A stretch of 23,501 nt of DNA from a virus. The DNA is taken from positions 1 through 23,501 of IMG/VR virus record IMGVR_UViG_3300022150_000002, one strand, 5' to 3'. Position numbers and translations under genes: made by a program. Positions 7,918 through 15,589 of the stretch are shown in pieces; within the stretch, counting starts at the first letter, position 1; each line of letters begins with the position of its first letter. Under the pieces are notes generated by a model that had not been told where the DNA came from, ran no database searches, and saw only the letters and a list, made by a program, of their open reading frames with translations.

Positions 7918-8943
7918 TTCAACAGGCGGTACGAATTTCGTAATGCCTTTGATGATGCCGATTGCGTCGGTTTCTTCGACGATGTAATCCACGTTTTCAG
8001 AGTTATAGTCTTCCACGCGTGAACGCTTCGGCTCGTCTTTGATGTGGCGACGCAACGACCCTTCTTGCAGATAGATAGACAAGTTTTCTGGGTAAGTCAC
8101 AATCACAGTGCCAGACGGGAAAAACGGCGGTGTAATGGCTTTAAGGCCAGCAAAAATACCGGTTACACGGTTATCGTTTACCTGTGTTTTTTCCGTTGCT
8201 TTGTCACCATTAGCGGCCAAACTTTCAAGGCGGTAATCGCTCATTAAGTCGGACGAAATGAACGCGACCAACTCGGAATCGTCGCGCAAATGTTCAGGGA
8301 TCATTTGCTTAGCACTTTCAACAACTACGTCTAAGTTGCGCACATCCGCATCAACATGGCCGAAGGTCAAACCGTCTTCGTCAATTTGCGCTGGCGCTTC
8401 TTCACGTACTTTTTGAATCCAACCTTTATTGACGTCTTCGCCATTCGGATTTGTCGCTTTGTTGGTTGTGGCTGCAATGGACACACCATGCCAACCAATT
8501 CGCACGCGATCATCGACCATGGCTTTACGATATAAAGCCGAATAAAAATCACCGTATTGCTGTGGCGTACGGTTGCGCCACTGATCCAATTTTGCATAGC
8601 CAATATGCACATCGGTTTCAGTGAACTGGCATTCATATCCTTTTGAATCTTCACTAACAACGCTAGACGTCTGACGGTCTGTGTTGTTGGTATTGGTTCG
8701 TTTAGTGACTAAACCCGACACCATCAGGCCAACTTTCTCGCCCTTGATCTCGTCAACCACGGCAACATTGATCATGCCTAGGAACCACGCGCCATGCTCA
8801 ACCGCTTTTTCGTACAAGCGTTGCTGCACAGACGGCGTCACGTCGAATTGTTCGCCAAGGGAAGCGCCCACCGCTGCATAAACGGTATTCAGATACGCTT
8901 TTAATTGCGTTCTGCCCTGTACTGATAACGATTTTTTAGCCAT
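7915..8943 (-). CDS. Major capsid protein, gpN-like
   Basis: A 342-residue protein close in size to P2 gpN (357). The order of motifs follows the family: the N-terminal helix cleaved or ordered during maturation (GRTQLKAYLNTVYAAVGASL), a V-rich P-domain (FLGMINVAVVDEIKGEKVGL), the E-loop area (ECQFTETDVHIGYAKLDQWR) and the C-terminal A-domain (YPENLSIYLQEGSLRRHIKD ... YIVEETDAIGIIKGITK). It forms the icosahedral shell (HK97 fold). It starts at ATG 8943 with AGGAAAAG. The gene follows gpO and precedes gpM as in P2. No truncation is seen. Confidence 0.96.
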   Translation of the reverse strand: MAKKSLSVQGRTQLKAYLNTVYAAVGASLGEQFDVTPSVQQRLYEKAVEHGAWFLGMINVAVVDEIKGEKVGLMVSGLVTKRTNTNNTDRQTSSVVSEDSKGYECQFTETDVHIGYAKLDQWRNRTPQQYGDFYSALYRKAMVDDRVRIGWHGVSIAATTNKATNPNGEDVNKGWIQKVREEAPAQIDEDGLTFGHVDADVRNLDVVVESAKQMIPEHLRDDSELVAFISSDLMSDYRLESLAANGDKATEKTQVNDNRVTGIFAGLKAITPPFFPSGTVIVTYPENLSIYLQEGSLRRHIKDEPKRSRVEDYNSENVDYIVEETDAIGIIKGITKFVPPVE

Positions 8944-9007
8944 CTTCTTTTCCTATCTAATATTCTTTTTTAAGCGGCTCCCCAGACGCTTTACGTGTAA
9001 CCCGGAC

Positions 9008-9895
9008 CTAAACTATTTCGAAAGTGGTTTCCGCTTCGCCTTTACTTTTTGGCGGTTGCTCGGTTTTTTCTTTCATCGCTTCGGTAAAGTTGCCTTGCAG
9101 AGTTGCGAAGTTTTCCGTTAGCGTTTTGAGCGTGTCAGCTTGCTCAGAAAAGGTTTTCTTTTCGTCTTCAAGTGCCGTGATTTTTTCTTTTAGCGCGGTG
9201 ATTTCCGCCGCGAATTCGCGCGGCGCTTCGTCGCCTTCTGGCTTGTCTTTTGGCGTTAGCGTTTCAAGCTTGGTTTTAAAATCAGCCAATTCGTCTTGCA
9301 GTTTTTTGAACGCTGCTTTTTCTTCATCAGTCATGGGATCGTCTTCCTTTGGGGAGGTTTGCTTGCTAAAAAAACGTTGCAAAAAATTAGGGCGTTTTTT
9401 GATTTCATCAGCCAATTCTTCGTCTGTTTGGGTTGTTTCGAATTCCAGCTCTATGCCGTCTTCGTTGATAAAAATTTCGTTGTGCTTGCCGCTTTGGCTA
9501 AAGGAAAGTTGCTCGGTGCCAAGACTGGCGGGCGTATCGGTTATAGCGAGGTGCATTAAGTAGGCTTTCCCTGTGTTCGCAAAATCTTCAATCACGCGAA
9601 TACTGGTAAACAGCTTCTGACCACCCTTGTTTTTTTCTAACAAAAGTACGTTTGGCTTCAACTTGTTAAACAAGCACCAACGCCCTTTGGTGTCTTTTTC
9701 CACCTTCACAGCAGTTACTTGCCCATAGTTTCCTTTCCACTCAGCATGGTCTTCAAAAATACTGGCGGTGTATTCGTCCATGTCGTAGGTTTCGGCCATG
9801 TCTTTAACCCACTGCTCTTTGATCTCGCGACCATCGACAGTAGGGCCAGACGTTGCCACCTTGAACCATTTCGACTCTTTCACCTTATCCGCCAT
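9008..9895 (-). CDS. Capsid scaffolding protein and maturation protease, gpO-like
   Basis: A 295-residue protein of the P2 gpO family. The N-terminal 130 residues form the serine protease: Asp21 in TVDGREI, His50 in FEDHAEW and Ser124 in DTPASLGTE sit where the P2 catalytic residues are expected. The C-terminal half is a charged coiled coil (KLQDELADFKTKLETL; ITALKEKITALEDEKKTFSE) that scaffolds assembly and is removed by self-cleavage. It is the first gene of the minus-strand late operon, starting at ATG 9895 after AAAGGG. P2 gpO is 284 residues, so this one is full length. Confidence 0.95.
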   Translation of the reverse strand: MADKVKESKWFKVATSGPTVDGREIKEQWVKDMAETYDMDEYTASIFEDHAEWKGNYGQVTAVKVEKDTKGRWCLFNKLKPNVLLLEKNKGGQKLFTSIRVIEDFANTGKAYLMHLAITDTPASLGTEQLSFSQSGKHNEIFINEDGIELEFETTQTDEELADEIKKRPNFLQRFFSKQTSPKEDDPMTDEEKAAFKKLQDELADFKTKLETLTPKDKPEGDEAPREFAAEITALKEKITALEDEKKTFSEQADTLKTLTENFATLQGNFTEAMKEKTEQPPKSKGEAETTFEIV

Positions 9896-10071
9896 TTCGT
9901 GCCCTTTTTCGCTTTCGTCAATTCGTTTTAAACACTTGATAGGGCAAAGATAAGCGCCAAACAGCGACGATTCCAGCGGGTAAAATCCACAGAATTGCGA
10001 TAATCAAATAATCACAAGTCATTGTATTTACTGACGTTATTAGTTGTTGTCGTGGCAGCTAATATGGCGGC
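9896..10071. promoter_or_regulatory. Divergent late control region between gpO and gpP
   Basis: These 176 bases separate the two divergent late operons, so by analogy with P2 they should carry the PO and PP promoters activated by an Ogr protein. An exact TGT-N12-ACA dyad like the P2 Ogr site was searched for by eye and not found. A perfect small dyad, ACAA-GTCA-TTGT, lies at 10014-10025, about 47 bases before the terminase start, and could be a variant activator site. The GGCGG before the gpP ATG is a weak ribosome site. Confidence 0.5.
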
Positions 10072-11889
10072 ATGGCACATTCTCAAGACATTATTGATCA
10101 CGCACGATTACTCTATATCCGCGCTTTTAAACCGTCGGAAATATCAACACGCCTAAATGTTTCAGAGCGCACCGTTTTTAATTGGATTGAACGTTTCAAC
10201 TGGAAGGAATTGCTGGCGTTTGATACGGCAGAAATAGAAGTCAGTCGGCGCATTAGCACGCTAACGAATCGCGAGAACAAGACGAAAGACGAAGTGCAAG
10301 AACTCGCCTCACTGTGTCGTATTTTTGGTGGGTTAAGACAGGATCTAGCGAAAGCCGAAAAGATCATGGCGGAAGCCAAAGCCATCGCCGATGGTAAATC
10401 TGACGCGGTAGAAGGCGCCATCAGTCGCGGTAATAGACGAAGCAACAGTAAGAAGAAAGCCAAGGCGAAAAACGACATCAGTGATATTGATGTATCCAAG
10501 TTTGACTCGTGGGCACACGAAAATCTTTTTGAATACCAATTACTGTGGCGCCAAGTCGCGCACGATCCAGACCTTTGCCGAAACCGTTTTATATTGAAAA
10601 GCCGCCAGATTGGCGCGACGTATTATTTCGCCTTTGAAGCGTTTGAAGACGCGGTGAAGAATGGCGAAAACCAAGTATTCCTATCCGCATCAAAAGACCA
10701 GGCGCGAATATTCAAAGGTTATATTCAAGCATTCGCCCGCAATCAGTTTGATATTGAATTAAAAGGCGCCGACAGCATTGAGCTAACGAAAGACGGCAAA
10801 TCATGGGCGACTCTGTATTTCTTATCGACCAACTCAAGCACGGCGCAGGGCTACCACGGTCATTTGTATGTGGACGAAGTGTTTTGGATTCACGGTTACG
10901 CCAAGTTACAAAAATTGGCATCCGGTATGGCTGCACATAAAAAATGGCGTCGTACCTACTTTTCTACGCCGTCCAGTTTACAACACCCTGCTTACGAACA
11001 TTGGAGCGGTGCGAAATTCAATAAGAACCGATCCCGCAAAGTCGATATTGATTTAACCGACAAGGTGCTTAAACAAGGCGCATTGGGCGGGGACAAAATA
11101 TGGCGTCATTTAGTTACCGTGGAAGACGCCGAAAAAGCCGGTTGCACACTGTTTGACATTGCAGAGCTCAAAGCGGAATACAGCAAAGCGGATTACGAAA
11201 ACCTCTTTGGTTGTAAATTTGTTGACGATAACGAAAGCGTGTTTCCGTTTAGCACACTGCAAAAATGCATGGTCGACGCGTTTAGTAAATGGACAGATGT
11301 TGATTTTGACAGTGATAACCCAACCCGCAATAGACCCGTGGCGATTGGGTACGATCCTTCACGAATCCGAGACAACGCCGCGTTGGTGGTGTTGGAAATT
11401 CCGCCAACGCTGGCACAAAAATGGCGCGTCATTGAAACCCATCAATTCAAGGGGATCACGTCTGACTATCAAGCGGCGCGCATTGCCGAGATTTATCAAC
11501 GTTTTGATGTGAAATGGTGCGGCATCGATGTGACTGGCATCGGCCACGACACTTTTGATTGCTGTCTAGCGCTGCAACTCAGAAACCTCGTTCCTATTCA
11601 TTATTCTGTTACTGAAAAAACCGACTTGGTAACACGAGCCAAACGCCTAATTGACGGCGGACGCTTTGAATACGACATGGGCAATAAAGAACTTTCTCAG
11701 TCGCTAATGATGATTCACCAAATTACCACCCCGAACGGATCAATCACCTACGGCGCAGCCCGTAGCGGCGAAACAGGCCACGCGGATTTGGCGTGGGCAG
11801 CATTCCACGCGATGCAAGCGGAACGACAATACGAAAAATCCAAAAAACCACAAACAGGGGCGAGCAAGACCCGCCTAACGATTGGATAA
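10072..11889 (+). CDS. Terminase large (ATPase) subunit, gpP-like
   Basis: A 605-residue protein, close to P2 gpP (590). An N-terminal helix-turn-helix (KPSEISTRLNVSERTVFNWI, about 15-36) probably recognises cos or gpM. The ATPase has a degenerate Walker A, LKSRQIGAT (about 175-183), usual for this family, and Walker B LYVDE (265-269). The C-terminal RNase-H-like region shows AIGYDPSR with Asp428 and CGIDVTG with Asp486, the usual positions of metal-binding acids. It translocates DNA into the prohead at the portal. It is transcribed away from gpO, and portal follows 13 bases later, with AGGA before it, so the two share an operon. Its own ribosome site is weak. Confidence 0.96.
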   Translation: MAHSQDIIDHARLLYIRAFKPSEISTRLNVSERTVFNWIERFNWKELLAFDTAEIEVSRRISTLTNRENKTKDEVQELASLCRIFGGLRQDLAKAEKIMAEAKAIADGKSDAVEGAISRGNRRSNSKKKAKAKNDISDIDVSKFDSWAHENLFEYQLLWRQVAHDPDLCRNRFILKSRQIGATYYFAFEAFEDAVKNGENQVFLSASKDQARIFKGYIQAFARNQFDIELKGADSIELTKDGKSWATLYFLSTNSSTAQGYHGHLYVDEVFWIHGYAKLQKLASGMAAHKKWRRTYFSTPSSLQHPAYEHWSGAKFNKNRSRKVDIDLTDKVLKQGALGGDKIWRHLVTVEDAEKAGCTLFDIAELKAEYSKADYENLFGCKFVDDNESVFPFSTLQKCMVDAFSKWTDVDFDSDNPTRNRPVAIGYDPSRIRDNAALVVLEIPPTLAQKWRVIETHQFKGITSDYQAARIAEIYQRFDVKWCGIDVTGIGHDTFDCCLALQLRNLVPIHYSVTEKTDLVTRAKRLIDGGRFEYDMGNKELSQSLMMIHQITTPNGSITYGAARSGETGHADLAWAAFHAMQAERQYEKSKKPQTGASKTRLTIG

Positions 11890-11902
11890 AGGACAGTAAA
11901 TT

Positions 11903-12988
11903 ATGAGCGCAACAAAACCCCGTCAACGATTAGACAGTTCATACACCAGTACGGCGTCCGGCGTGCTCATGCCCGCTGATCCGCCGCGCAAAAGCAATCC
12001 ACGGGCGTTTACGTTTGGCGACCCTGAACCGGTATTGGCTAGCCACATGAGTGATTATTTGGGCGTGTTCGCGGATTCGAATAGCCTTTGGTATGTTCCG
12101 CCCGTGAGTTTACCGGGCTTGGCAAAAACTATGTATGCCAACGGTACCCATGCCAGCGTGTTGGAGTTTAAACAAAATCAGCTTCTTGCGAGCTGGAAAG
12201 ACAATCCCATGATTCAAGCGAAAGAAGCCCACGCGGCGTTTAAAGATTTCGAGGTGTTCGACAATGCGTATTTTCTCGCAATTCGTAACTTCTTGGGCGG
12301 CATTAATCGTTATGTGTGGTTGCCCGCCATTAATGTGCGCGTCGGCACAGATAACAATTATTTTTTACTTCAATCAGATGGCAGTTTCACAGAATACGCG
12401 GCGTCGGATATTGTCCATTTGAACGGCGGCGATATTCGCCAAGCGCTGTATGGCGTACCGACCTATTTTAGCGGCATTCAGAGTATTTTATTGGGTGAAG
12501 CCGCTACATTATTTAGACGTAAATACTACTTGAACGGCGCCCACTCTGGGTATGTCATGGTGACGTTTGACCTAGAAGACGCCCAAGCCGACGTACTAGA
12601 AGACGCGATGAAGCAAACAAAAGGACCAGGTAACCACCGCAGCATGTATTTGAACATGCAATCGACCATCGGCGGCAAACCTGGCTACACGAAAGACCGT
12701 GTTCAAATCATTCCTGTTGGTGACTTTGGTAATAAAGACGAATACGACAAGATCAAAGAAGTCACTCAACAAGACATTCTGAACATGCACCGCGTGCCCG
12801 CTGGCTTAGCATCAATCATGGCAAACAATGCAGCAGGCCACGGGGATTTAAAAAACGTGCGCGAAGTGTATTACGACTGCGAAACCGTGCCCAAACAAGC
12901 GATTTGGAAGCAAATTAATGACCAGTTGCTAGGCCGCGCGAAAATCGATTTTAACGAGCCGCGCTGGTTAACTCAAACAACACAATAG
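11903..12988 (+). CDS. Portal protein, gpQ-like
   Basis: A 361-residue protein of the P2 gpQ type (344 in P2). Family motifs include AFTFGDPEPVLASHMSDYLG near the start, LWYVPPVSLPGLAKTM, FLAIRNFLGGINRYVWLPA, IVHLNGGDIRQALYGVPTYF and the C-terminal VTQQDILNMHRVPAGLASIM. The dodecameric portal is the DNA gate at one capsid vertex and the docking site for terminase and head-completion proteins. The start ATG 11903 has AGGA eleven bases upstream. Order P then Q on one strand is that of P2 in reverse orientation. Confidence 0.96.
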   Translation: MSATKPRQRLDSSYTSTASGVLMPADPPRKSNPRAFTFGDPEPVLASHMSDYLGVFADSNSLWYVPPVSLPGLAKTMYANGTHASVLEFKQNQLLASWKDNPMIQAKEAHAAFKDFEVFDNAYFLAIRNFLGGINRYVWLPAINVRVGTDNNYFLLQSDGSFTEYAASDIVHLNGGDIRQALYGVPTYFSGIQSILLGEAATLFRRKYYLNGAHSGYVMVTFDLEDAQADVLEDAMKQTKGPGNHRSMYLNMQSTIGGKPGYTKDRVQIIPVGDFGNKDEYDKIKEVTQQDILNMHRVPAGLASIMANNAAGHGDLKNVREVYYDCETVPKQAIWKQINDQLLGRAKIDFNEPRWLTQTTQ

Positions 12989-12995
12989 GTGCCGT

Positions 12996-13712
12996 ATGAA
13001 TTTTAATAAAAACCTGTTTAATGCGTTTGGTTCTAGCAGTGTGCTATCTAGCCCAACAACGGGCAAGGCGACGGCCACGAATACTCAGTCCGCGCAATTA
13101 CGCTTGCGGCTCGATACGCTGTTACCCGTGGAGGGCGCGGTAGTTGTCGATCCCACTTTGCCAGATTCTGTGAAAGTAATGAATTGCCAAGCGGCGCTAC
13201 TAAACTACGGACTAGGTGCGAACAATTTAAACGCCCATGTGCAAACGCGCCTTGCGTCGTTCATGGACGATATGCAAGTGGCCAGCGCTGTAAAAGAGAT
13301 AGACGGTTACATTAACGACGCATCTAGTTGTGCGAACATCAATACGATTGCGGGCACCATGGCGGGCGCAACGGACAGTATTCTGGATGCCACAACCGAT
13401 ATTTTGAACGAACTAGACGCAGGCATTACCGCGTTTGATGCGGGCACAATGGAAAAACCAGATTTTGAAGACTTGCTTGATAGAGTCACCGCCGAACTGG
13501 GTAACAACGTGGTGGCCATGTTGGGAATGATTGCCAACGAAGTGGCCATGGTCCAGAACATGTACGCCACGCACATGCAAATGGCGAAATCGTTTCAAGT
13601 GGAAGCATTGATCAATGATCCGTGTGTAAGACCGTTTTTGGTACAGCTTGCAGGACCAGAACTTAGCCAAGTATTAGTCGATGATTTTGGGGTTGAGGAT
13701 TTTGGGCTTTAA
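12996..13712 (+). CDS. Unknown protein of the terminase-portal operon
   Basis: A 238-residue protein, MNFNKNLFNAFGSSSVLSSP..., beginning seven bases after the portal stop with AGGTG overlapping that stop, so it belongs to the P-Q operon. P2 has no gene here. The N-terminus (1-40) is serine/threonine-rich and disordered. The rest is almost entirely helical with low charge, including NNVVAMLGMIANEVAMVQNM and a C-terminal acidic end (VLVDDFGVEDFGL). No enzyme motif or membrane segment is evident. Similar unnamed genes follow portal in several marine P2-like phages (recall, not checked). A minor head protein, an internal protein or a cos-end factor are all possible. Confidence 0.75.
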   Translation: MNFNKNLFNAFGSSSVLSSPTTGKATATNTQSAQLRLRLDTLLPVEGAVVVDPTLPDSVKVMNCQAALLNYGLGANNLNAHVQTRLASFMDDMQVASAVKEIDGYINDASSCANINTIAGTMAGATDSILDATTDILNELDAGITAFDAGTMEKPDFEDLLDRVTAELGNNVVAMLGMIANEVAMVQNMYATHMQMAKSFQVEALINDPCVRPFLVQLAGPELSQVLVDDFGVEDFGL

Positions 13713-13723
13713 AGATAAGAAAC

Positions 13724-14224
13724 TCATTCCTTCATTCCATATCTCACTAATATTCTTTTAAACCGCGCTTTGTACTGTTCTTGATTTTTAGGCGGTAGCC
13801 ATTCATCTAAGCCTTTTGCACCTTTTTGTCTGTTTAACCTGGCTTCGACGGCGACGAGGTTTATTGGGTCGTTAGCAAACTGTTTTCGCTTTTCCTTGCT
13901 CCATTTATCCGCGCCATGATCCCATGCCCATTTCAGTGGCACTATGTGGTCTATGTCTATCTTTGACGCATCAAATATTACTTCACCGGAATACATAGAA
14001 ATCCAACGACCAAAGACTACACGGCACTGCTTGTCGGTATTAAAACGAACAGGTGCTGTTGATAATGAAATAAGAAGCTCTTGTCGTGTGTTCTGACAAT
14101 CTCGGTCAATATCTGCCCAGCCGCTACCAAACTCACTTCGTTTGTATTTCGCCCCGTCCGCAAGCGCATTACCCGCCAGCAACAACGACACAAATAGACA
14201 AAAAACACACCATATCTTCATCAT
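13724..14224 (-). CDS. Exported HNH-family (DUF1524-like) nuclease, accessory gene
   Basis: A 166-residue protein with a clear signal peptide: MMKIW, the hydrophobic stretch CVFCLFVSLLLAG and an AxA cleavage site ending at Ala22. The mature part has the His-Me finger pattern: IDHIVPLKWAWDHGA with Asp92-His93, then DPINLVAVEARLNRQKG with Asn122 and Asn131, as in the small secreted DUF1524/HNH nucleases. Cys43 and Cys67 may form a disulfide outside the cytoplasm. It should cut DNA in the periplasm or medium. It is convergent with the portal operon (11 bases apart) and stands alone, so it looks like a moron. The signal peptide makes it unlikely to be the packaging HNH protein found beside some terminases. 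Possible roles: degrading incoming phage DNA or free DNA. Confidence 0.88.
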   Translation of the reverse strand: MMKIWCVFCLFVSLLLAGNALADGAKYKRSEFGSGWADIDRDCQNTRQELLISLSTAPVRFNTDKQCRVVFGRWISMYSGEVIFDASKIDIDHIVPLKWAWDHGADKWSKEKRKQFANDPINLVAVEARLNRQKGAKGLDEWLPPKNQEQYKARFKRILVRYGMKE

Positions 14225-14242
14225 GGAACAAACCTTATAACG

Positions 14243-14273
14243 GTTAAAACTTAAAAACGTGACGTGTCACGCT
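14243..14273 (-). repeat. 31-bp repeat copy 1, with dyad CGTGAC-GT-GTCACG
   Basis: This copy differs by one base from 16851-16881. It contains an AT-rich half (GTTAAAACTTAAAAA) and a perfect 6-bp-arm dyad at 14258-14271. It sits 33 bases upstream of the HNH gene start and also upstream of the divergent PH-SHOCT gene. A -10-like TATAAG lies between dyad and gene, 18 bases from GTCACG. It is most simply an operator or activator site. Confidence 0.75.
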
Positions 14274-14281
14274 TGGCGAAA

Positions 14282-14311
14282 TTGTTTATAGTGCCCTTTT
14301 CACATTATGTA
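14282..14311 (+). promoter_or_regulatory. Possible promoter of PH-SHOCT gene
   Basis: TTGTTT at 14282-14287 and TATGTA at 14306-14311 are separated by 18 bases. The gene follows 19 bases later with AAGGA as ribosome site. The match is moderate, and no other promoter is seen for this isolated plus-strand gene. Confidence 0.4.
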
Positions 14312-14330
14312 AACTTAAGGATAAGGAACG

Positions 14331-14885
14331 ATGTTCGATTATAAAAATGCTTCTAAAGACCAGTTAAAAAATCAATTCAAGACGATTGCTCACGAAATGG
14401 GAGACGATCAGTTTTTCACTAAGAAAGAGCTCTATTACCTCCCTGAAGTATTAATGAACAACGAGCAAGTACTTGGTTTCACTTCCGGCATGATGGATAA
14501 CAATACTTGGTTAATTACTCTGACTGACCGTCGAATTATTTTCTTAGACAAAGGTATGCTCTATGGCCTAAGACAATCCTCCACAAACCTAGACAAGATA
14601 AATGCTATATCAGGCGAAACAGGCATGCTATTTGGCACCATTCTGATTACCGATGGCTCGACGACAAGCACGATAAAGCAGGTTTTAAAGAAAACGGTAA
14701 AGAATTTCACAAATAAAGCTCAAGATGCAATCGAAGCCCACCGCGTACAATCGCACCAACAACCGCCACAAAAAGAACAAGCCGCCGATCCATACGAAAA
14801 ACTGGAAAAGCTCGCAGGACTAAGAGACAAAGGCATTATTTCCGAAGAAGAATTTAATGCTGAAAAGAAAAAGATCCTCTCCTAA
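14331..14885 (+). CDS. PH-domain plus SHOCT-domain protein, accessory gene
   Basis: A 184-residue cytoplasmic protein. Residues about 38-125 look like a bacterial PH domain of the YokE type: EQVLGFTSGMMDNNTWLITL, then TDRRIIFLDKGMLYG and ITDGSTT strands, ending in a long helix. Residues about 153-184 are a SHOCT motif, KLEKLAGLRDKGIISEEEF, a short domain usually found at protein ends and thought to mediate oligomerisation. A glutamine-rich linker joins them. It is the only plus-strand gene here, with its own ribosome site and terminator and AT-richer DNA than the morphogenesis genes, all marks of a moron expressed in the lysogen. The biochemical role is unknown; a stress or membrane-exclusion function is only a guess. 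Confidence 0.82.
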   Translation: MFDYKNASKDQLKNQFKTIAHEMGDDQFFTKKELYYLPEVLMNNEQVLGFTSGMMDNNTWLITLTDRRIIFLDKGMLYGLRQSSTNLDKINAISGETGMLFGTILITDGSTTSTIKQVLKKTVKNFTNKAQDAIEAHRVQSHQQPPQKEQAADPYEKLEKLAGLRDKGIISEEEFNAEKKKILS

Positions 14886-14888
14886 CCA

Positions 14889-14914
14889 AAACGCCCCATC
14901 ATTGGGGCGTTTTC
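14889..14914. terminator. Rho-independent terminator after PH-SHOCT gene
   Basis: A perfect 10-bp stem, AAACGCCCCA (14889-14898) with TGGGGCGTTT (14903-14912), has loop TCAT and a T-rich tail. It begins four bases after the stop. The A-run on its left side makes it usable in both directions, and it overlaps the stop of the minus-strand gene at 14899. Confidence 0.92.
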
Positions 14915-15087
14915 TTATCCTTGTCACCAACAACCCAATGCCGATTTGATAATATCGGTTTTCGCTCGCCGCAGCTTGGGCAGTCTTTTAATGTCGCGGT
15001 ATGTGCACCTTGGTCTTTTCGCTTATAACCATTTTTCAGCATGCATTGATGGCACAACTCCAAAACACTTTCATTTTCTTGTTTCAT
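14899..15087 (-). CDS. Small zinc-ribbon protein
   Basis: A 62-residue protein, MKQENESVLELCHQCMLKNG..., starting at ATG 15087 in an ATGA overlap with the gene upstream. Two CxxC knuckles, CHQC (12-15) and CPSC (36-39), with a basic stretch between them, make a four-cysteine zinc ribbon likely. Such small proteins are common in phage early or accessory regions and often bind nucleic acid or an RNA-polymerase-associated partner, but no family is recognised. Its stop lies inside the shared terminator hairpin, so it is the last gene of this minus-strand group. Confidence 0.68.
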   Translation of the reverse strand: MKQENESVLELCHQCMLKNGYKRKDQGAHTATLKDCPSCGERKPILSNRHWVVGDKDKKTPQ

Positions 15088-15545
15088 AAATCGCCCGCAT
15101 ATTTCAGCCCAAAGAAGTCCATTATAAATTCGTCCATTTCCTCTTTTATCGGTATACCGTTTTCGTCACAGCGCTTATTTTCGCCCTGGCTACTCACCAG
15201 CACGCGAAAGCCATAGCCGTAAAACAGAAAATATTCCGGTCTATACAGGCCCACATTTTCATCATCTTTTGTGTACCGTAAAGCCGGCTCATTATGCCGA
15301 CTAACCAAAACCCTTTCTTTTCTTTCTAACATCACACTTTTGTGAGAGTCATGCACTTCAAAGAAATTAAATTCGCTTTTACCTTGGCCGTGAAATTTAC
15401 CGTCAAACAGTTTAGGGATTTTTATAAAATCCTCTTTTTCAATCTCGCCTTTTTTAAACTGGCAATGCATGCATTTTTCAATCTCATATAGACCACCAAG
15501 CCCTTTTCTAAAGCCATGATCTATGCATATTAGTTTCTGCCTCAT
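15084..15545 (-). CDS. Hypothetical phage protein with N-terminal Cys motif
   Basis: A 153-residue protein, not recognised. The first 30 residues contain CIDHGFRKGLGGLY and CMHC (Cys25, Cys28), with Cys7 and His9, which could hold a zinc ion. The rest is a mixed alpha/beta, charged sequence including RPEYFLFYGYGFRVLVSSQG and the acidic end EEMDEFIMDFFGLKYAG. It is coupled by ATGA overlaps at both ends: to the downstream zinc-ribbon gene and to a 15-codon mini-frame upstream. Codon use and tight packing support a real gene. It could be a small host-takeover or defence gene; nothing in the sequence decides. Confidence 0.68.
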   Translation of the reverse strand: MRQKLICIDHGFRKGLGGLYEIEKCMHCQFKKGEIEKEDFIKIPKLFDGKFHGQGKSEFNFFEVHDSHKSVMLERKERVLVSRHNEPALRYTKDDENVGLYRPEYFLFYGYGFRVLVSSQGENKRCDENGIPIKEEMDEFIMDFFGLKYAGDL

Positions 15546-15589
15546 AAGCCACCCATTTTTTTCATTTGTGCGATCAAATCATTATGCAT
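15542..15589 (-). CDS. 15-residue leader-like mini-ORF bridging two genes
   Basis: The frame MHNDLIAQMKKMGGL starts in a TGATG overlap with the stop of the gene at 15589-16149 and ends in an ATGA overlap with the start at 15545. It would carry ribosomes without a break between two genes otherwise separated by 43 bases. It may be a coupling device or the remains of a larger gene. Confidence 0.4.
   Translation of the reverse strand: MHNDLIAQMKKMGGL

Noticed and set aside
6776-8984. Short inverted match TGGGGAGCC near 6784 and its complement near 8978
   Set aside because: Only about nine bases, far apart, in two intergenic gaps; chance is adequate.
9024-9563. Long plus-strand open frame (179 codons) opposite the scaffold gene
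   Set aside because: Serine-rich antisense shadow of a gene with clear family match; no ribosome site and unnatural composition.
9896-10071. P2-type Ogr binding sites (TGT-N12-ACA)
   Set aside because: Every TGT and ACA in the region was checked for 12-base spacing and none fits; only a different small dyad was recorded.
13713-14330. cos site expected beyond the portal operon
   Set aside because: By P2 gene order the cohesive end should be near here, but no GC-rich P2-like cos sequence is evident, so none is called.
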